From assembly GCF_014200505.1 (NCBI RefSeq), contig NZ_JACHBX010000005.1, forward strand, positions 62,001-126,000: 64,000 bases of DNA, written 5' to 3'. How positions within the stretch are numbered: the stretch's first letter is position 1; each line of letters starts with the position of its first letter. Shown piece after piece: positions 55,718-64,000 of this stretch. Both the position numbers and the translations under genes were made by a program. This DNA is from Massilia aurea (GTDB lineage Bacteria > Pseudomonadota > Gammaproteobacteria > Burkholderiales > Burkholderiaceae_D). The notes below the pieces were generated by a model. It had not been told where the DNA came from, did not search any database, and saw only the letters and a list, made by a program, of their open reading frames with translations.

Positions 55718-56767
55718 GTGTCACTTTTGAGTCTGCCAGCTGTGCAAATAGGTCCTTATCTCCTGCGTAATAACGTCTTTGTCGCGCCGATGGCTGGTGT
55801 GACGGACCGTCCGTTCCGGCAACTGTGCAAGCAGCTCGGCGCGGGCTATGCGGTGTCCGAGATGGCTGCGTCCAATCCGCGCCTGTGGGCCAGCGAAAAG
55901 ACGTCGCGCCGGATCGACCACGCGGGCGAGATGGAGCCCAAGGCGGTGCAGATCGCCGGTGCCGATCCGAAAGACCTCGCCGATTGTGCGAAGTTCAACG
56001 TCGAGCGTGGCGCGCAGATCATCGATATCAATATGGGGTGCCCGGTCAAGAAGGTGTGCAACAGCTGGTGCGGGTCGGCCCTGTTGCAGCACGAAGACCT
56101 GGTCGAGCGCATCCTGCACGCGGTGGTCGAGGCCGTCGATGTGCCGGTCACGCTGAAATTCCGCACCGGCTGGGATCGTCAAAACAGGAACGCGCTGCGC
56201 ATTGCGCGTCTGGCCGAGCAGGCCGGCATCCAGATGCTGACCCTGCACGGCCGCACCCGGGCCGATGGCTACAAGGGCGACGCCGAGTACGACACCATCC
56301 GCGCGGTGAAGGCGTCGGTCGGCATCCCGGTGGTGGCCAACGGCGACATCACCACGCCCGAGAAGGCAAAGTTCGTGCTCGACTACACGGGGGCGGACGC
56401 CGTCATGATCGGCCGGGCGGCCCAGGGCCGGCCATGGATCTGCCGTGAAATTGATCACTTCCTGCGCACGGGCGAGCACATGCCGGCGCCGCTGGTGGAA
56501 GAGGTGCGCGAACTGATGCACGAGCACTTGCCGGCGCACTACGCTTTTTATGGCGAGTTCATCGGCGTACGCACCGCGCGCAAGCACATCGGTTGGTATG
56601 TCCAGGACTTGCCAGATGGCGAGGAATTCCGTCAGCGCATGAATCTGCTGGAATCGACCGCCGAGCAACTTGCGGCGATGGATGACTTCCTGAAATCCCA
56701 GCACCGCCATGGCGAGCGGTTACAATACCGCCCCGCGCTTCCCGCCGTGGACGCGATCGCGGCATAG
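55718..56767 (+). CDS. dusB: tRNA-dihydrouridine synthase DusB
   Basis: Flavin-dependent enzyme that reduces uridine to dihydrouridine in tRNA. The 349-residue protein (GTG start) has PMAGVTDRPFRQLC, the catalytic-Cys region MGCPVKKVCNSWCGSALL, FRTGWD and VVANGDITTPE, plus the HUP tRNA-binding domain. fis follows 116 bases downstream in the order dusB-fis known across proteobacteria. A -10-like TAAAAT precedes the start. Upstream inverted repeats (AGCACAA and TTGTGCT near 55630-55677) are of unknown meaning. Confidence 0.95.
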   Translation: MSLLSLPAVQIGPYLLRNNVFVAPMAGVTDRPFRQLCKQLGAGYAVSEMAASNPRLWASEKTSRRIDHAGEMEPKAVQIAGADPKDLADCAKFNVERGAQIIDINMGCPVKKVCNSWCGSALLQHEDLVERILHAVVEAVDVPVTLKFRTGWDRQNRNALRIARLAEQAGIQMLTLHGRTRADGYKGDAEYDTIRAVKASVGIPVVANGDITTPEKAKFVLDYTGADAVMIGRAAQGRPWICREIDHFLRTGEHMPAPLVEEVRELMHEHLPAHYAFYGEFIGVRTARKHIGWYVQDLPDGEEFRQRMNLLESTAEQLAAMDDFLKSQHRHGERLQYRPALPAVDAIAA

Positions 56768-56883
56768 AAGACCAGCACGACAAGCGACAAGAAGAACAAT
56801 TGGGGACGCGCTGCCCGCAGATGCAGCAAGCCAGTGCAGCAAGCTGGGCAGCAATCACACAACCAGGATGAAGCAGCAAAGAC

Positions 56884-57117
56884 ATGAGCAAAGAAAGTAT
56901 CCAGGAAGTCGTCCAGAAGAGTCTTGAAGACTATTTCAACGATCTCGGCGAGCAAAAACCGACCAACATCTACGACATGATGGTGTTGACCGTCGAAAAG
57001 CCCGTCCTTGAAGTGGTCATGTCGCGCGCCGACGGCAACCAGTCGCATGCCGCGCAGATGCTGGGCATCAATCGCAATACATTGCGCAAGAAACTGCAAG
57101 AGCACGGGCTGCTCTAA
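56884..57117 (+). CDS. fis: DNA-binding protein Fis
   Basis: A 77-residue nucleoid-associated protein with the Fis helix-turn-helix (NQSHAAQMLGINRNTLRKKL) near the C-terminus. Fis bends DNA and regulates growth-phase genes. The protein is shorter than E. coli Fis (98 aa), as usual in betaproteobacteria. It is co-transcribed with dusB, and purH starts 91 bases downstream. Confidence 0.95.
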   Translation: MSKESIQEVVQKSLEDYFNDLGEQKPTNIYDMMVLTVEKPVLEVVMSRADGNQSHAAQMLGINRNTLRKKLQEHGLL

Positions 57118-57152
57118 GCGTTGCCGGTTGGCTGCGCTTCCTGCGCGGCCCC

Positions 57153-57170
57153 GGAGACCCAACGGTCTCC
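57153..57170 (+). promoter_or_regulatory. Hairpin in the fis-purH gap
   Basis: GGAGACC and GGTCTCC form a perfect 7-base stem with loop CAAC, 39 bases before the purH ATG. No T tract follows, so it is not a standard terminator. It could be a purH leader structure or an operator. Confidence 0.4.
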
Positions 57171-57208
57171 ACGTCCGGCGCCAGGAATTCTCAACCATAG
57201 GCCTCACC

Positions 57209-58795
57209 ATGATCAAACAAGCTCTCATTTCCGTATCCGACAAGACCGGCGTGCTCGATTTCGCACGCGCGCTGAACCAGCTGGGCGTGAACATCCTGTC
57301 CACTGGCGGCACCGCCAAGCTGCTGCAAGAAAATGGCGTGCCCGTCACGGAAGTGGCCGATTACACCGGTTTCCCGGAAATGCTCGATGGCCGCGTCAAG
57401 ACGCTGCACCCGAAAGTGCACGGCGGCATCCTGGCCCGTCGCGATTTCCCCGAGCACATCGCGAAACTGGAAGAGCACAATATTCCGCAGATCGACATGG
57501 TCGTGGTCAATCTGTACCCGTTCCAGCAAACCGTCGCCAAAGAGCAATGCTCGCTGGAAGATGCAATTGAAAACATCGACATCGGTGGCCCGACCATGCT
57601 GCGTTCGGCTGCCAAGAACCACCGCGACGTGGTCGTGGTCGTCGATCCGGCCGACTATGGCGTCGTGCTGGCGGAAATGAAGGGCTCGGGCGGCGACGCC
57701 GGTCCGGTCAGCTACGAGACCAAGTTCCGCCTGGCCAAGAAAGTGTTCGCACACACCGCCCAGTACGACGGCGCGATCACCAATTACCTGACCAGCCTGG
57801 GCGAAGACCGCGCACACGCGACCCGCTCGAACTTCCCGGCCACGCTGAACATGGGCTTCGAGAAAGTCCAGGAAATGCGCTACGGCGAGAACCCGCACCA
57901 GGGCGCCGCCTTCTACCGCGACCTCGTCACGATCGACGGCGCGCTGGCCAACTACCGCCAGCTGCAAGGTAAAGAGCTGTCGTACAACAATATCGCCGAT
58001 GCCGATGCGGCCTGGGAATGCGTCAAGTCGCTCGGCGGCCTGGGCCAGGCGGCCGGTTGCGTGATCGTCAAGCACGCCAATCCGTGCGGCGTCGCCATCG
58101 GCGTCGATGCACTGGACGCGTATTCACGCGCGCTGCAGACCGATCCGACCTCGGCCTTTGGCGGCATCATCGCCTTCAACGTCGAAGTCGATGGCAAGGC
58201 GGCCGAAGCGCTGGCCAAGCTGTTCGTCGAGGTGCTGATTGCGCCGAGCTTTACCGCCGAAGCACGCCAGATCATGTCGGCCAAGCAGAACGTGCGTCTG
58301 CTGGAAATCGCTCTGGGTGCCGGTCAGAATGCCTACGACGTCAAGCGCGTTGGCGGCGGCCTGCTGGTGCAATCGCCGGACGCGAAGAACGTCGGCATGG
58401 AAGACCTGCGCGTCGTTTCCAAGCTGCAGCCATCGCCGCAGCAGCTGCAAGACCTGATGTTCGCATGGCGCGTGGCCAAGTTCGTCAAGTCGAACGCGAT
58501 CGTGTTCTGCGGTAACGGCATGACGCTGGGCGTCGGCGCCGGCCAGATGAGCCGCATCGACTCGGCGCGCATCGCCTCGATCAAGGCCCAGAACGCTGGC
58601 CTGAGCTTGACCGGCTCGGCCGTGGCGTCGGATGCATTCTTCCCGTTCCGCGATGGCCTGGACGTCGTCGTCGATGCCGGCGCGACCTGCGTGATCCACC
58701 CGGGTGGCTCGATGCGCGACCAGGAAGTCATCGATGCCGCCGACGAGCGCGGCGTCGTCATGCTGTACACGGGCACGCGTCACTTCCGTCATTAA
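57209..58795 (+). CDS. purH: Bifunctional AICAR formyltransferase/IMP cyclohydrolase
   Basis: Catalyses the last two steps of IMP synthesis. The ATG at 57209 (MIKQALISVSDKTGVLDFA) gives 528 residues, the family length. The N-terminal IMP cyclohydrolase domain has STGGTAKLL and GRVKTLHPKVHGGIL. The C-terminal AICAR transformylase domain has YGENPHQ, KHANPCGVA and the YTGTRHFRH end. It is followed by a repeat pair and the ruv operon. Confidence 0.98.
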   Translation: MIKQALISVSDKTGVLDFARALNQLGVNILSTGGTAKLLQENGVPVTEVADYTGFPEMLDGRVKTLHPKVHGGILARRDFPEHIAKLEEHNIPQIDMVVVNLYPFQQTVAKEQCSLEDAIENIDIGGPTMLRSAAKNHRDVVVVVDPADYGVVLAEMKGSGGDAGPVSYETKFRLAKKVFAHTAQYDGAITNYLTSLGEDRAHATRSNFPATLNMGFEKVQEMRYGENPHQGAAFYRDLVTIDGALANYRQLQGKELSYNNIADADAAWECVKSLGGLGQAAGCVIVKHANPCGVAIGVDALDAYSRALQTDPTSAFGGIIAFNVEVDGKAAEALAKLFVEVLIAPSFTAEARQIMSAKQNVRLLEIALGAGQNAYDVKRVGGGLLVQSPDAKNVGMEDLRVVSKLQPSPQQLQDLMFAWRVAKFVKSNAIVFCGNGMTLGVGAGQMSRIDSARIASIKAQNAGLSLTGSAVASDAFFPFRDGLDVVVDAGATCVIHPGGSMRDQEVIDAADERGVVMLYTGTRHFRH

Positions 58796-58810
58796 TTGCA
58801 GTAATCTAAA

Positions 58811-58876
58811 CGCGTGGACGGCATAGCCGTCCACCCTACGATGAAGTGTAGGGTGGGCGGCTTCGCCGCTCACGCG
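58811..58876. repeat. Inverted pair of REP-like repeats (GTAGGGTGGRCGGC family)
   Basis: A 29-base copy at 58811-58839 (reverse orientation, spacer CAT-like loop) and a 29-base copy at 58848-58876 (forward) face each other across 8 bases, a BIME-like unit just after purH. Both are hairpins, and the second has one mismatch in the stem (CCGCTCACGCG). Confidence 0.85.
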
Positions 58877-58924
58877 TTCAAATCACGTATGATTTGTGGA
58901 TGGTTTCCCCAAACCGTCATGCAC

Positions 58925-58940
58925 CTGTGTTTTTGCACAG
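58925..58940 (+). promoter_or_regulatory. LexA-type SOS box upstream of ruvC
   Basis: CTGT-N8-ACAG (CTGTGTTTTTGCACAG, followed by TA) matches the LexA consensus in core and spacing and lies 43 bases before the ruvC ATG. SOS control of ruvAB is established in E. coli; here the whole ruvCAB operon would be covered. Confidence 0.75.
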
Positions 58941-58982
58941 TATTTTTCCCACGAACACCCCCAGCCGGGGTAACATTCCAGC

Positions 58983-59522
58983 ATGATTATTCTCGGCATC
59001 GACCCGGGCCTGCGCACGACGGGGTTCGGCGTCATTGAAAAACACGGCACGAAGCTGCGCTACATCGCTTCGGGCACCATCAAGACCGGGCTGGAAGGCG
59101 CCTTGCCGCCACGCCTGAAAGTCATCCTGCACGGCGTCAGCGAGATCATCGCGACCTACCAGCCGGCCTGTTCCGCCATCGAAAAAGTGTTCGTCAACGT
59201 CAATCCGCAATCGACCTTGCTGCTGGGCCAGGCGCGCGGCGCGGCCATCACGGCGCTCGTGGGCGCCGATCTCGATGTGGCCGAATACACGGCGGTGCAG
59301 GTCAAACAAGCAGTTGTCGGCACGGGCCGCGCGGCCAAGCCGCAAGTGCAGGATATGGTTGCGCGCCTGCTCAAGCTGCCGGGCCTGCCGGGCAGCGACG
59401 CCGCCGATGCGCTTGGCGTGGCCATTTGCCATGCCCACACGATCGACACGCTGGCCCTCTTGGGCGCGATTGCGCCCGACATGATCGGGCTGCGCATGAA
59501 AAACAGCCGTCTCGTCTCATAA
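58983..59522 (+). CDS. ruvC: Holliday junction endonuclease RuvC
   Basis: Resolvase that cuts Holliday junctions symmetrically. The 179-residue protein carries the four catalytic acids in GIDPGLRTTG, AIEKVF and SDAADALGVA. It is first of the ruvC-ruvA-ruvB operon, 15 bases before ruvA, and follows a LexA box. Confidence 0.97.
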   Translation: MIILGIDPGLRTTGFGVIEKHGTKLRYIASGTIKTGLEGALPPRLKVILHGVSEIIATYQPACSAIEKVFVNVNPQSTLLLGQARGAAITALVGADLDVAEYTAVQVKQAVVGTGRAAKPQVQDMVARLLKLPGLPGSDAADALGVAICHAHTIDTLALLGAIAPDMIGLRMKNSRLVS

Positions 59523-59537
59523 CAAGGAATTTATTCG

Positions 59538-60116
59538 ATGATCGGTCGTCTCTCCGGAACCCTGCTCGAAAAAGCGCCGCCGCATGTGCTGGTGGATTGC
59601 AATGGCGTCGGCTATGAAGTCGATGTGCCGATGAGCACGTTCTACAACCTGCCGCACACGGGCGAAAAAGTCGTCCTGTTTACGCACCTGACCGTGCGCG
59701 AAGATGCGCACCTGCTGTTCGGCTTTGGCAGCGCCGCCGAACGCGCGCTGTTCCGGCAGCTGATCAAGATTACCGGTGTCGGCGCGCGCATGGCGCTGTC
59801 GATCCTGTCGGGCATGACCGTGGCCGAGCTGTCGCAAGCCGTCACGCTGCAAGAGACAGGCCGCCTGGTCAAGGTGCCCGGCATCGGCAAGAAGACCGCC
59901 GAGCGTCTGCTGCTGGAACTCAAGGGCAAACTTGGCGCCGATATCGGCATGGTGGCCGGCGTGCCGCGCGACGACACGCAGACCGACGTGCTCAACGCGC
60001 TCGCCGCGCTGGGTTACTCCGACAAGGAAGCGCTGCTCGCGATCAAGAACATGCCAGCCGGCGCCGGCGTCTCGGATGGCATCAAATTTGCGCTCAAGGC
60101 GCTCTCCAAAGCCTGA
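59538..60116 (+). CDS. ruvA: Holliday junction branch-migration protein RuvA
   Basis: DNA-binding subunit of the RuvAB branch-migration motor. The 192-residue protein has the N-terminal OB fold (MIGRLSGTLLEKAPPHVLVD), the double helix-hairpin-helix (ITGVGARMALSILSG and VPGIGKKTAERLLLEL) and the C-terminal RuvB-contact domain. It ends 13 bases before ruvB. Confidence 0.98.
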   Translation: MIGRLSGTLLEKAPPHVLVDCNGVGYEVDVPMSTFYNLPHTGEKVVLFTHLTVREDAHLLFGFGSAAERALFRQLIKITGVGARMALSILSGMTVAELSQAVTLQETGRLVKVPGIGKKTAERLLLELKGKLGADIGMVAGVPRDDTQTDVLNALAALGYSDKEALLAIKNMPAGAGVSDGIKFALKALSKA

Positions 60117-60129
60117 CCGGAAGTAAGCA

Positions 60130-61206
60130 ATGAGTATCCAGACCGACAATTTTACCGAACAGCGCGTGATCGACGCCGCGCCGGCCTCGCCCAACGAAGA
60201 GGCGATCGAACGCGCGCTGCGGCCCAAGCAGCTCGACGAATACGTCGGCCAGGAGAAAATCCGCGACCAGCTCGAGATCTTCATCACGGCTGCGCGCAAC
60301 CGGCGCGAAGCGCTCGACCACACGCTGCTGTTTGGCCCACCGGGCCTGGGCAAGACGACGCTCGCGCACATCATCGCGCGCGAGATGGGCGTGAACCTGC
60401 GCCAGACCTCGGGCCCCGTGCTCGAGCGCCCGGGCGACCTGGCGGCATTGCTGACCAATCTCGAGCCGAACGACGTGCTGTTCATCGACGAGATCCACCG
60501 CCTGTCGCCGGTGGTCGAAGAGATCCTGTACCCGGCGCTCGAGGACTACCAGATCGACATCATGATCGGCGAAGGCCCCGCTGCGCGCTCCGTGAAACTC
60601 GACCTGCAGCCGTTCACGCTGGTGGGCGCGACCACGCGCGCCGGCATGCTGACCAATCCGCTGCGCGACCGTTTCGGCATCGTGGCGCGCCTGGAGTTCT
60701 ACAACGTCCCCGAGCTGACCAAGATCGTGCTGCGCAGCGCCGCGCTGCTGGTGGCGCCGATCGACGAAGAAGGCGCGCGCGAAGTGGCCAAGCGCGCCCG
60801 CGGCACGCCGCGTATTGCCAACCGCTTGCTGCGCCGCGTGCGCGACTTCGCGCAGGTGAAAGGCACCGGCGAGATCACGCGCGACATCGCCGACCGCGCA
60901 TTGAAAATGCTCGACGTCGACAGCGTGGGCTTCGACGTGATGGACCGCAAGCTGCTCGAAGCAGTGCTGTTCAAGTTTGCCGGCGGCCCGGTCGGCATCG
61001 GCAACCTGGCCGCCGCCATCGGCGAAGCGGCCGACACGATCGAAGACGTGCTCGAACCCTTCCTGATCCAGCAAGGCTATCTGCAGCGCACCCCGCGCGG
61101 ACGCATCGCCACGCCGCTGGCGTACCAGCACTTTGGGGTGACCGCGCCGCGTATCAGCCCAACGGGCGACTTGTGGGACAGTCTGCCGCCAGGGCAGGGC
61201 GCTTGA
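60130..61206 (+). CDS. ruvB: Holliday junction helicase RuvB
   Basis: AAA+ motor of the branch-migration complex. The 358-residue protein has Walker A GPPGLGKTT, Walker B FIDEIHRL, sensor 1 GATTRAG and the arginine finger in RDRFG. A C-terminal winged helix contains GYLQRTPRGR. It is the last gene of ruvCAB, and no terminator was recognised in the 129-base gap that follows. Confidence 0.98.
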   Translation: MSIQTDNFTEQRVIDAAPASPNEEAIERALRPKQLDEYVGQEKIRDQLEIFITAARNRREALDHTLLFGPPGLGKTTLAHIIAREMGVNLRQTSGPVLERPGDLAALLTNLEPNDVLFIDEIHRLSPVVEEILYPALEDYQIDIMIGEGPAARSVKLDLQPFTLVGATTRAGMLTNPLRDRFGIVARLEFYNVPELTKIVLRSAALLVAPIDEEGAREVAKRARGTPRIANRLLRRVRDFAQVKGTGEITRDIADRALKMLDVDSVGFDVMDRKLLEAVLFKFAGGPVGIGNLAAAIGEAADTIEDVLEPFLIQQGYLQRTPRGRIATPLAYQHFGVTAPRISPTGDLWDSLPPGQGA

Positions 61207-61335
61207 CCGCTTGATGTGCTTGTCCGAAAACCATCGGTTTTCGGCCGCACACGACGATTATTTACCCTGTTCTCATGTAAGTGCTACTCTTCGCCCCTTC
61301 GTCTAGCAAACGGCCATGCGATAAAGAGTTACTCA

Positions 61336-63672
61336 ATGAGTCGCAGCACCCTGCCGTTCCCGTACAGTATCAAGCGCCATGGCGTCTCCCTGTCCAACTG
61401 CGATGATGAGCCGGTGCAGACCCCGGGCTGCATCCAGGCGCATGGCTTGCTGCTGGCGCTCAGTCTTGACGACCTGATCGTGCGTCAGGCCAGTGAAAAC
61501 TGGCCGCAGCGTACCGGCCTGGCCATGAGCCAGGTACTGGACCAGCCCCTGGCCGCCGTCGTCGGCCCCGATGCGGCGCAGTGCATCGTGCATGCGATGC
61601 GCACCGAAGTCCTGGAGCGCAATGCGCTGTACGTGCTCACGGCGCCGCTGCCCCATGCTCCTTGCCGCGACATCGCGATGGACTTTTCGGTGCACCAGGC
61701 CGACGGCGTCCTGATCGTCGAGATCGAGCCGGCCAGCCAGCCGGGCGACACGGTCGTGACCGACAGCGACTATTATTCGATGGTGAAAACGACGCTGGTG
61801 CGCCTGAAGTCGGCCAGCAGCCTGAGCGCCTTCTGCGACATCGCCGCCAACGAGGTACGCCGCACGACGGGCCTGGACCGCGTGATGATCTACCGCTTCC
61901 ATCGCGACGAGACGGGCGAAGTGATCGCCGACGCGCACCGCAGCGACCTCAATTCGTGGCTGGGATTGCGTTATCCGGCCAGCGACATTCCGGTGCCCGC
62001 GCGCGCCATCTTCAAGCGCATCGGCGTGCGGCCCTTGCCGGACGTGGACGGCGCGCTGATGGAGATCGCGCCGCTGCTGAACCCCGTGACGGGGCGGCCA
62101 CTGGACATGACCTATTGCGCACTGCGCGGCGCGTCCGTCATGTATACCGATTACCTGCGCAACATGGGCGTGGCGGCCACACTGACGATGCCGATCCTGC
62201 GTGATGGCCGCCTGTGGGGCCTGATCGCGTGCCACCATTACGCGCCGATCGTGCTGCCCTATACCTTGCGCGCGGCCGCCGAATTCCTCGGCCAGGTCAC
62301 GTCCCTCGAAATCGCCTCGGCCGAGGGCCGGGAACACCTGGAATACCGGCTGAAGCTCGAGGCCGCGCACCAGGCCGTGCTGGGCCAGGCTCTCGCGGAC
62401 GGCAACTACGCGGCGCTGACGCATGGTGCGCCTTCGCTGCTCGACGGGATCGACGCGGGCGGCGTGGCGGTATCGGAGAATGGGCAGTGGAGCATGGCGG
62501 GCGCCACGCCGGATGCGCAGCAGCTCACGGCACTGGCAGCCTGGCTGACGCTGCACAGCGCGCGCCTTGCCGATGGCGGCACGGTCATCGCGCTGGACGA
62601 CCTGGGCCGCGCGTATCCCGAGGGGGGCGACGCGCTCGGTTGCTGCAGCGGCCTGCTGGCATTTCCGATCTCGCAGCGCAGCCAGGGCGACTGGGTCATC
62701 TGGTTCCGCCCCGAGCAGCTGCAGACGTATCGTTGGGGCGGCAATCCGTACGAAGCCGGCAAGGCCACCGCGGAGCACGGCACGCGCCTGACGCCGCGCC
62801 AGAGCTTCGCCGTGTGGCAGGAAGAAGTGCGGGGCCGCGCCGAACCATGGAAGCCGGTCGAGATCGAGGCGGCCAAGAACCTGCGCCTGTTGATGCTCGA
62901 CGTCGTCGTCGCACGCGCTGAACAGCTGGCGGCGCTGAACACGGATCTGGTGCGCAGCAACGATGAACTCGATGCGTTTGCCTACGTCGCCGGCCATGAT
63001 CTGAAAGAGCCGCTGCGCGGCATCCACAAGTACGCCCACTTCCTGCTCGAAGAAACGAAGGCGGGCCGCCCGCTCGACGCCCAGGGCCGCGAACGCATCG
63101 ACGCCATGCTGCGCCTCACGGTGCGCATGGACAGCCTGCTCGACGCGCTGCTGCACTTTTCGCGCGTCGGCCGGCTCTCGCTCGCGCGCCAGCCAATCGC
63201 GCTGGGCGACGTGGTGGCCGAGGCGACCGACATGCTGGGCGCGAGTCTGCTCGGACGCGACATCGACGTGCAGATTCCCCGCCCGCTGCCAACGATCTCG
63301 TGCGACCGTATTCGCGTGCGCGAAGTATTCGCCAACCTGATCTCCAACGCCGCCAAGTACAACGACAAGCCGCAGCGCCACATCGAGATCGGCTACCTCG
63401 ATCCGGTCGATGGCGCGGATGTCGTTTCCACGTTCTACGTGCGCGACAACGGCATCGGCATCGACACCAAGCACAGTGAGCGCGTCTTCATGATGTTCAA
63501 GCGCCTGCACACGCGCGACGCGTACGGGGGCGGCAGTGGCGCCGGCCTGGCGATCGTCAAGAAGCTCGTCGAGCAGCACAATGGCCACAGCTGGTTCACG
63601 TCCGAACTGGGCGTGGGCACCACGTTTTATTTCACGCTGATCGGCGCCGGCATGAAGCAGCCAGGCGCATGA
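61336..63672 (+). CDS. Bacteriophytochrome histidine kinase
   Basis: A 778-residue red/far-red photosensor kinase. The PAS domain has the biliverdin-ligating Cys at residue 22 (SNCDDEPVQTPG), the GAF domain has the PASDIP motif (Asp217), and a PHY domain follows. HisKA has His554 in GHDLKEPLRG and HATPase_c has NLISNAAKYND and DNGIGID. The start at 61336 matches bacteriophytochromes and leaves the Cys in place. The 4-base overlap with the response regulator gives a complete two-component pair. No heme oxygenase gene was seen, so biliverdin must come from elsewhere. Confidence 0.92.
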   Translation: MSRSTLPFPYSIKRHGVSLSNCDDEPVQTPGCIQAHGLLLALSLDDLIVRQASENWPQRTGLAMSQVLDQPLAAVVGPDAAQCIVHAMRTEVLERNALYVLTAPLPHAPCRDIAMDFSVHQADGVLIVEIEPASQPGDTVVTDSDYYSMVKTTLVRLKSASSLSAFCDIAANEVRRTTGLDRVMIYRFHRDETGEVIADAHRSDLNSWLGLRYPASDIPVPARAIFKRIGVRPLPDVDGALMEIAPLLNPVTGRPLDMTYCALRGASVMYTDYLRNMGVAATLTMPILRDGRLWGLIACHHYAPIVLPYTLRAAAEFLGQVTSLEIASAEGREHLEYRLKLEAAHQAVLGQALADGNYAALTHGAPSLLDGIDAGGVAVSENGQWSMAGATPDAQQLTALAAWLTLHSARLADGGTVIALDDLGRAYPEGGDALGCCSGLLAFPISQRSQGDWVIWFRPEQLQTYRWGGNPYEAGKATAEHGTRLTPRQSFAVWQEEVRGRAEPWKPVEIEAAKNLRLLMLDVVVARAEQLAALNTDLVRSNDELDAFAYVAGHDLKEPLRGIHKYAHFLLEETKAGRPLDAQGRERIDAMLRLTVRMDSLLDALLHFSRVGRLSLARQPIALGDVVAEATDMLGASLLGRDIDVQIPRPLPTISCDRIRVREVFANLISNAAKYNDKPQRHIEIGYLDPVDGADVVSTFYVRDNGIGIDTKHSERVFMMFKRLHTRDAYGGGSGAGLAIVKKLVEQHNGHSWFTSELGVGTTFYFTLIGAGMKQPGA

Positions 63673-64000
63673 CGCCCCTGGTGCGGAGCGACTTGCCGCC
63701 CATTCTGGTCGTCGACGACAGCGACGAGGATTTCGACACCGTCTCAATTGCCGCGCGGCGCGCCGGCATCGGCAACCTGCTGGTGCATGCCATGGATGCC
63801 GACGACGCCAGGCGCCAGCTGTTCGCCGTGCCTGGCGCAGACTACGCCTTCATGCTCCTGGACTGCAACCTGCCGGGTGAAGACGGCCTGACGCTGCTGG
63901 AAGAAGTGCGCCGCCATCCGCAGCGCCGCACGCTGCCCGTCATCGTGCTGACAGCCAGCATCAACCCGCGCGACCGGGACGCGTTCTATGCGGCCGGCGG
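63669..64000 (+). CDS. Response regulator, N-terminal part (cut by window edge)
   Basis: The first about 110 residues show a receiver domain: acidic pair in ILVVDDSDEDF, phospho-acceptor Asp in MLLDCNLPGEDG, and Thr in VIVLTAS. The reading frame is open at base 64000, so any output domain is unknown. The length fits a single-domain regulator of the type paired with phytochrome kinases. The start overlaps the kinase stop by 4 bases (ATGA), and the kinase is the expected phosphodonor. Confidence 0.9.
   Translation, partial: MTPLVRSDLPPILVVDDSDEDFDTVSIAARRAGIGNLLVHAMDADDARRQLFAVPGADYAFMLLDCNLPGEDGLTLLEEVRRHPQRRTLPVIVLTASINPRDRDAFYAAG

Noticed and set aside
58811..58876. Repeat pair after purH as a classical terminator
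   Set aside because: The stems are strong but no T tract follows, and the same hairpins occur in non-terminator positions such as the anmK leader.

Overview
The window is ordinary-looking chromosome of a high-GC betaproteobacterium, most likely an Oxalobacteraceae member close to Massilia, Duganella or Janthinobacterium. The reasons are the gatCA/mreBCD-mrdAB-rlpA layout, an rsmB-DUF4390-NtrY-like-NtrX-like cluster, a DUF3567 protein, lysM-dprA-smg-topB, the anmK/M23/tyrS/dtd block, dusB-fis-purH-ruvCAB, coq7, and a PEP-CTERM protein with a -24/-12 promoter. Taxonomy is inferred from gene content only. No tRNA, rRNA, CRISPR array, IS element or prophage was seen.

Layout. 1-984: gatA (cut by the window edge) and gatC on the minus strand. 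1301-8305: the elongasome operon mreB-mreC-mreD-mrdA-mrdB-rlpA. 8333-9109: a PEP-CTERM protein gene with a sigma-54 type promoter. 9314-14752: a minus-strand run argS, SPOR protein, SDR, birA, coaX, SPOR protein, the last four overlapping head to tail. 14962-20887: rsmB, DUF4390, an NtrY-like kinase, an NtrX-like regulator without an AAA+ domain, and a shrunken COG0523-like protein. 21010-23510: DUF3567, a class II glutamine amidotransferase and a catalytically degenerate EAL-HDOD protein. 23511-28003: a repeat cluster, metH, and an orphan BrnA-type antitoxin with TGTAAC/GTTACA sites. 28100-29586: fmt and def. 29868-35713: LysM protein, dprA, smg, topB. 35785-40536: an orphan antitoxin and an ABC ATPase with a giant ABC-permease/M1-aminopeptidase fusion. 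40752-45867: a hypothetical protein, coq7, OsmC, a NatAB-like ABC exporter and an alpha/beta hydrolase. 46132-49967: rplM-rpsI, argC, erpA, anmK. 50112-54770: M23 peptidase, tyrS-dtd, PEBP protein, histidine phosphatase. 54883-55532: a toxin-antitoxin pair with a PIN toxin. 55718-61206: dusB-fis, purH, ruvCAB behind a LexA-type box. 61336-64000: a bacteriophytochrome histidine kinase overlapping a response regulator that runs off the window.

Functional themes are cell-wall elongation and envelope (mre/mrd, rlpA, three SPOR proteins, M23, LysM, anmK), translation (gatCA, argS, tyrS, dtd, fmt, def, rplM, rpsI, rsmB, dusB), DNA processing (dprA, topB, ruvCAB, fis) and signalling (NtrYX-like, EAL-HDOD, phytochrome). 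Three families of short inverted intergenic repeats punctuate the gene borders. I found no wholly new multi-gene system. The least-described parts are the truncated NtrX with its coupled COG0523 remnant, the orphan BrnA locus, the ABC-permease/M1 fusion, the TA pair with an unrecognised antitoxin, and the repeat sitting where the anmK ribosome-binding site should be.
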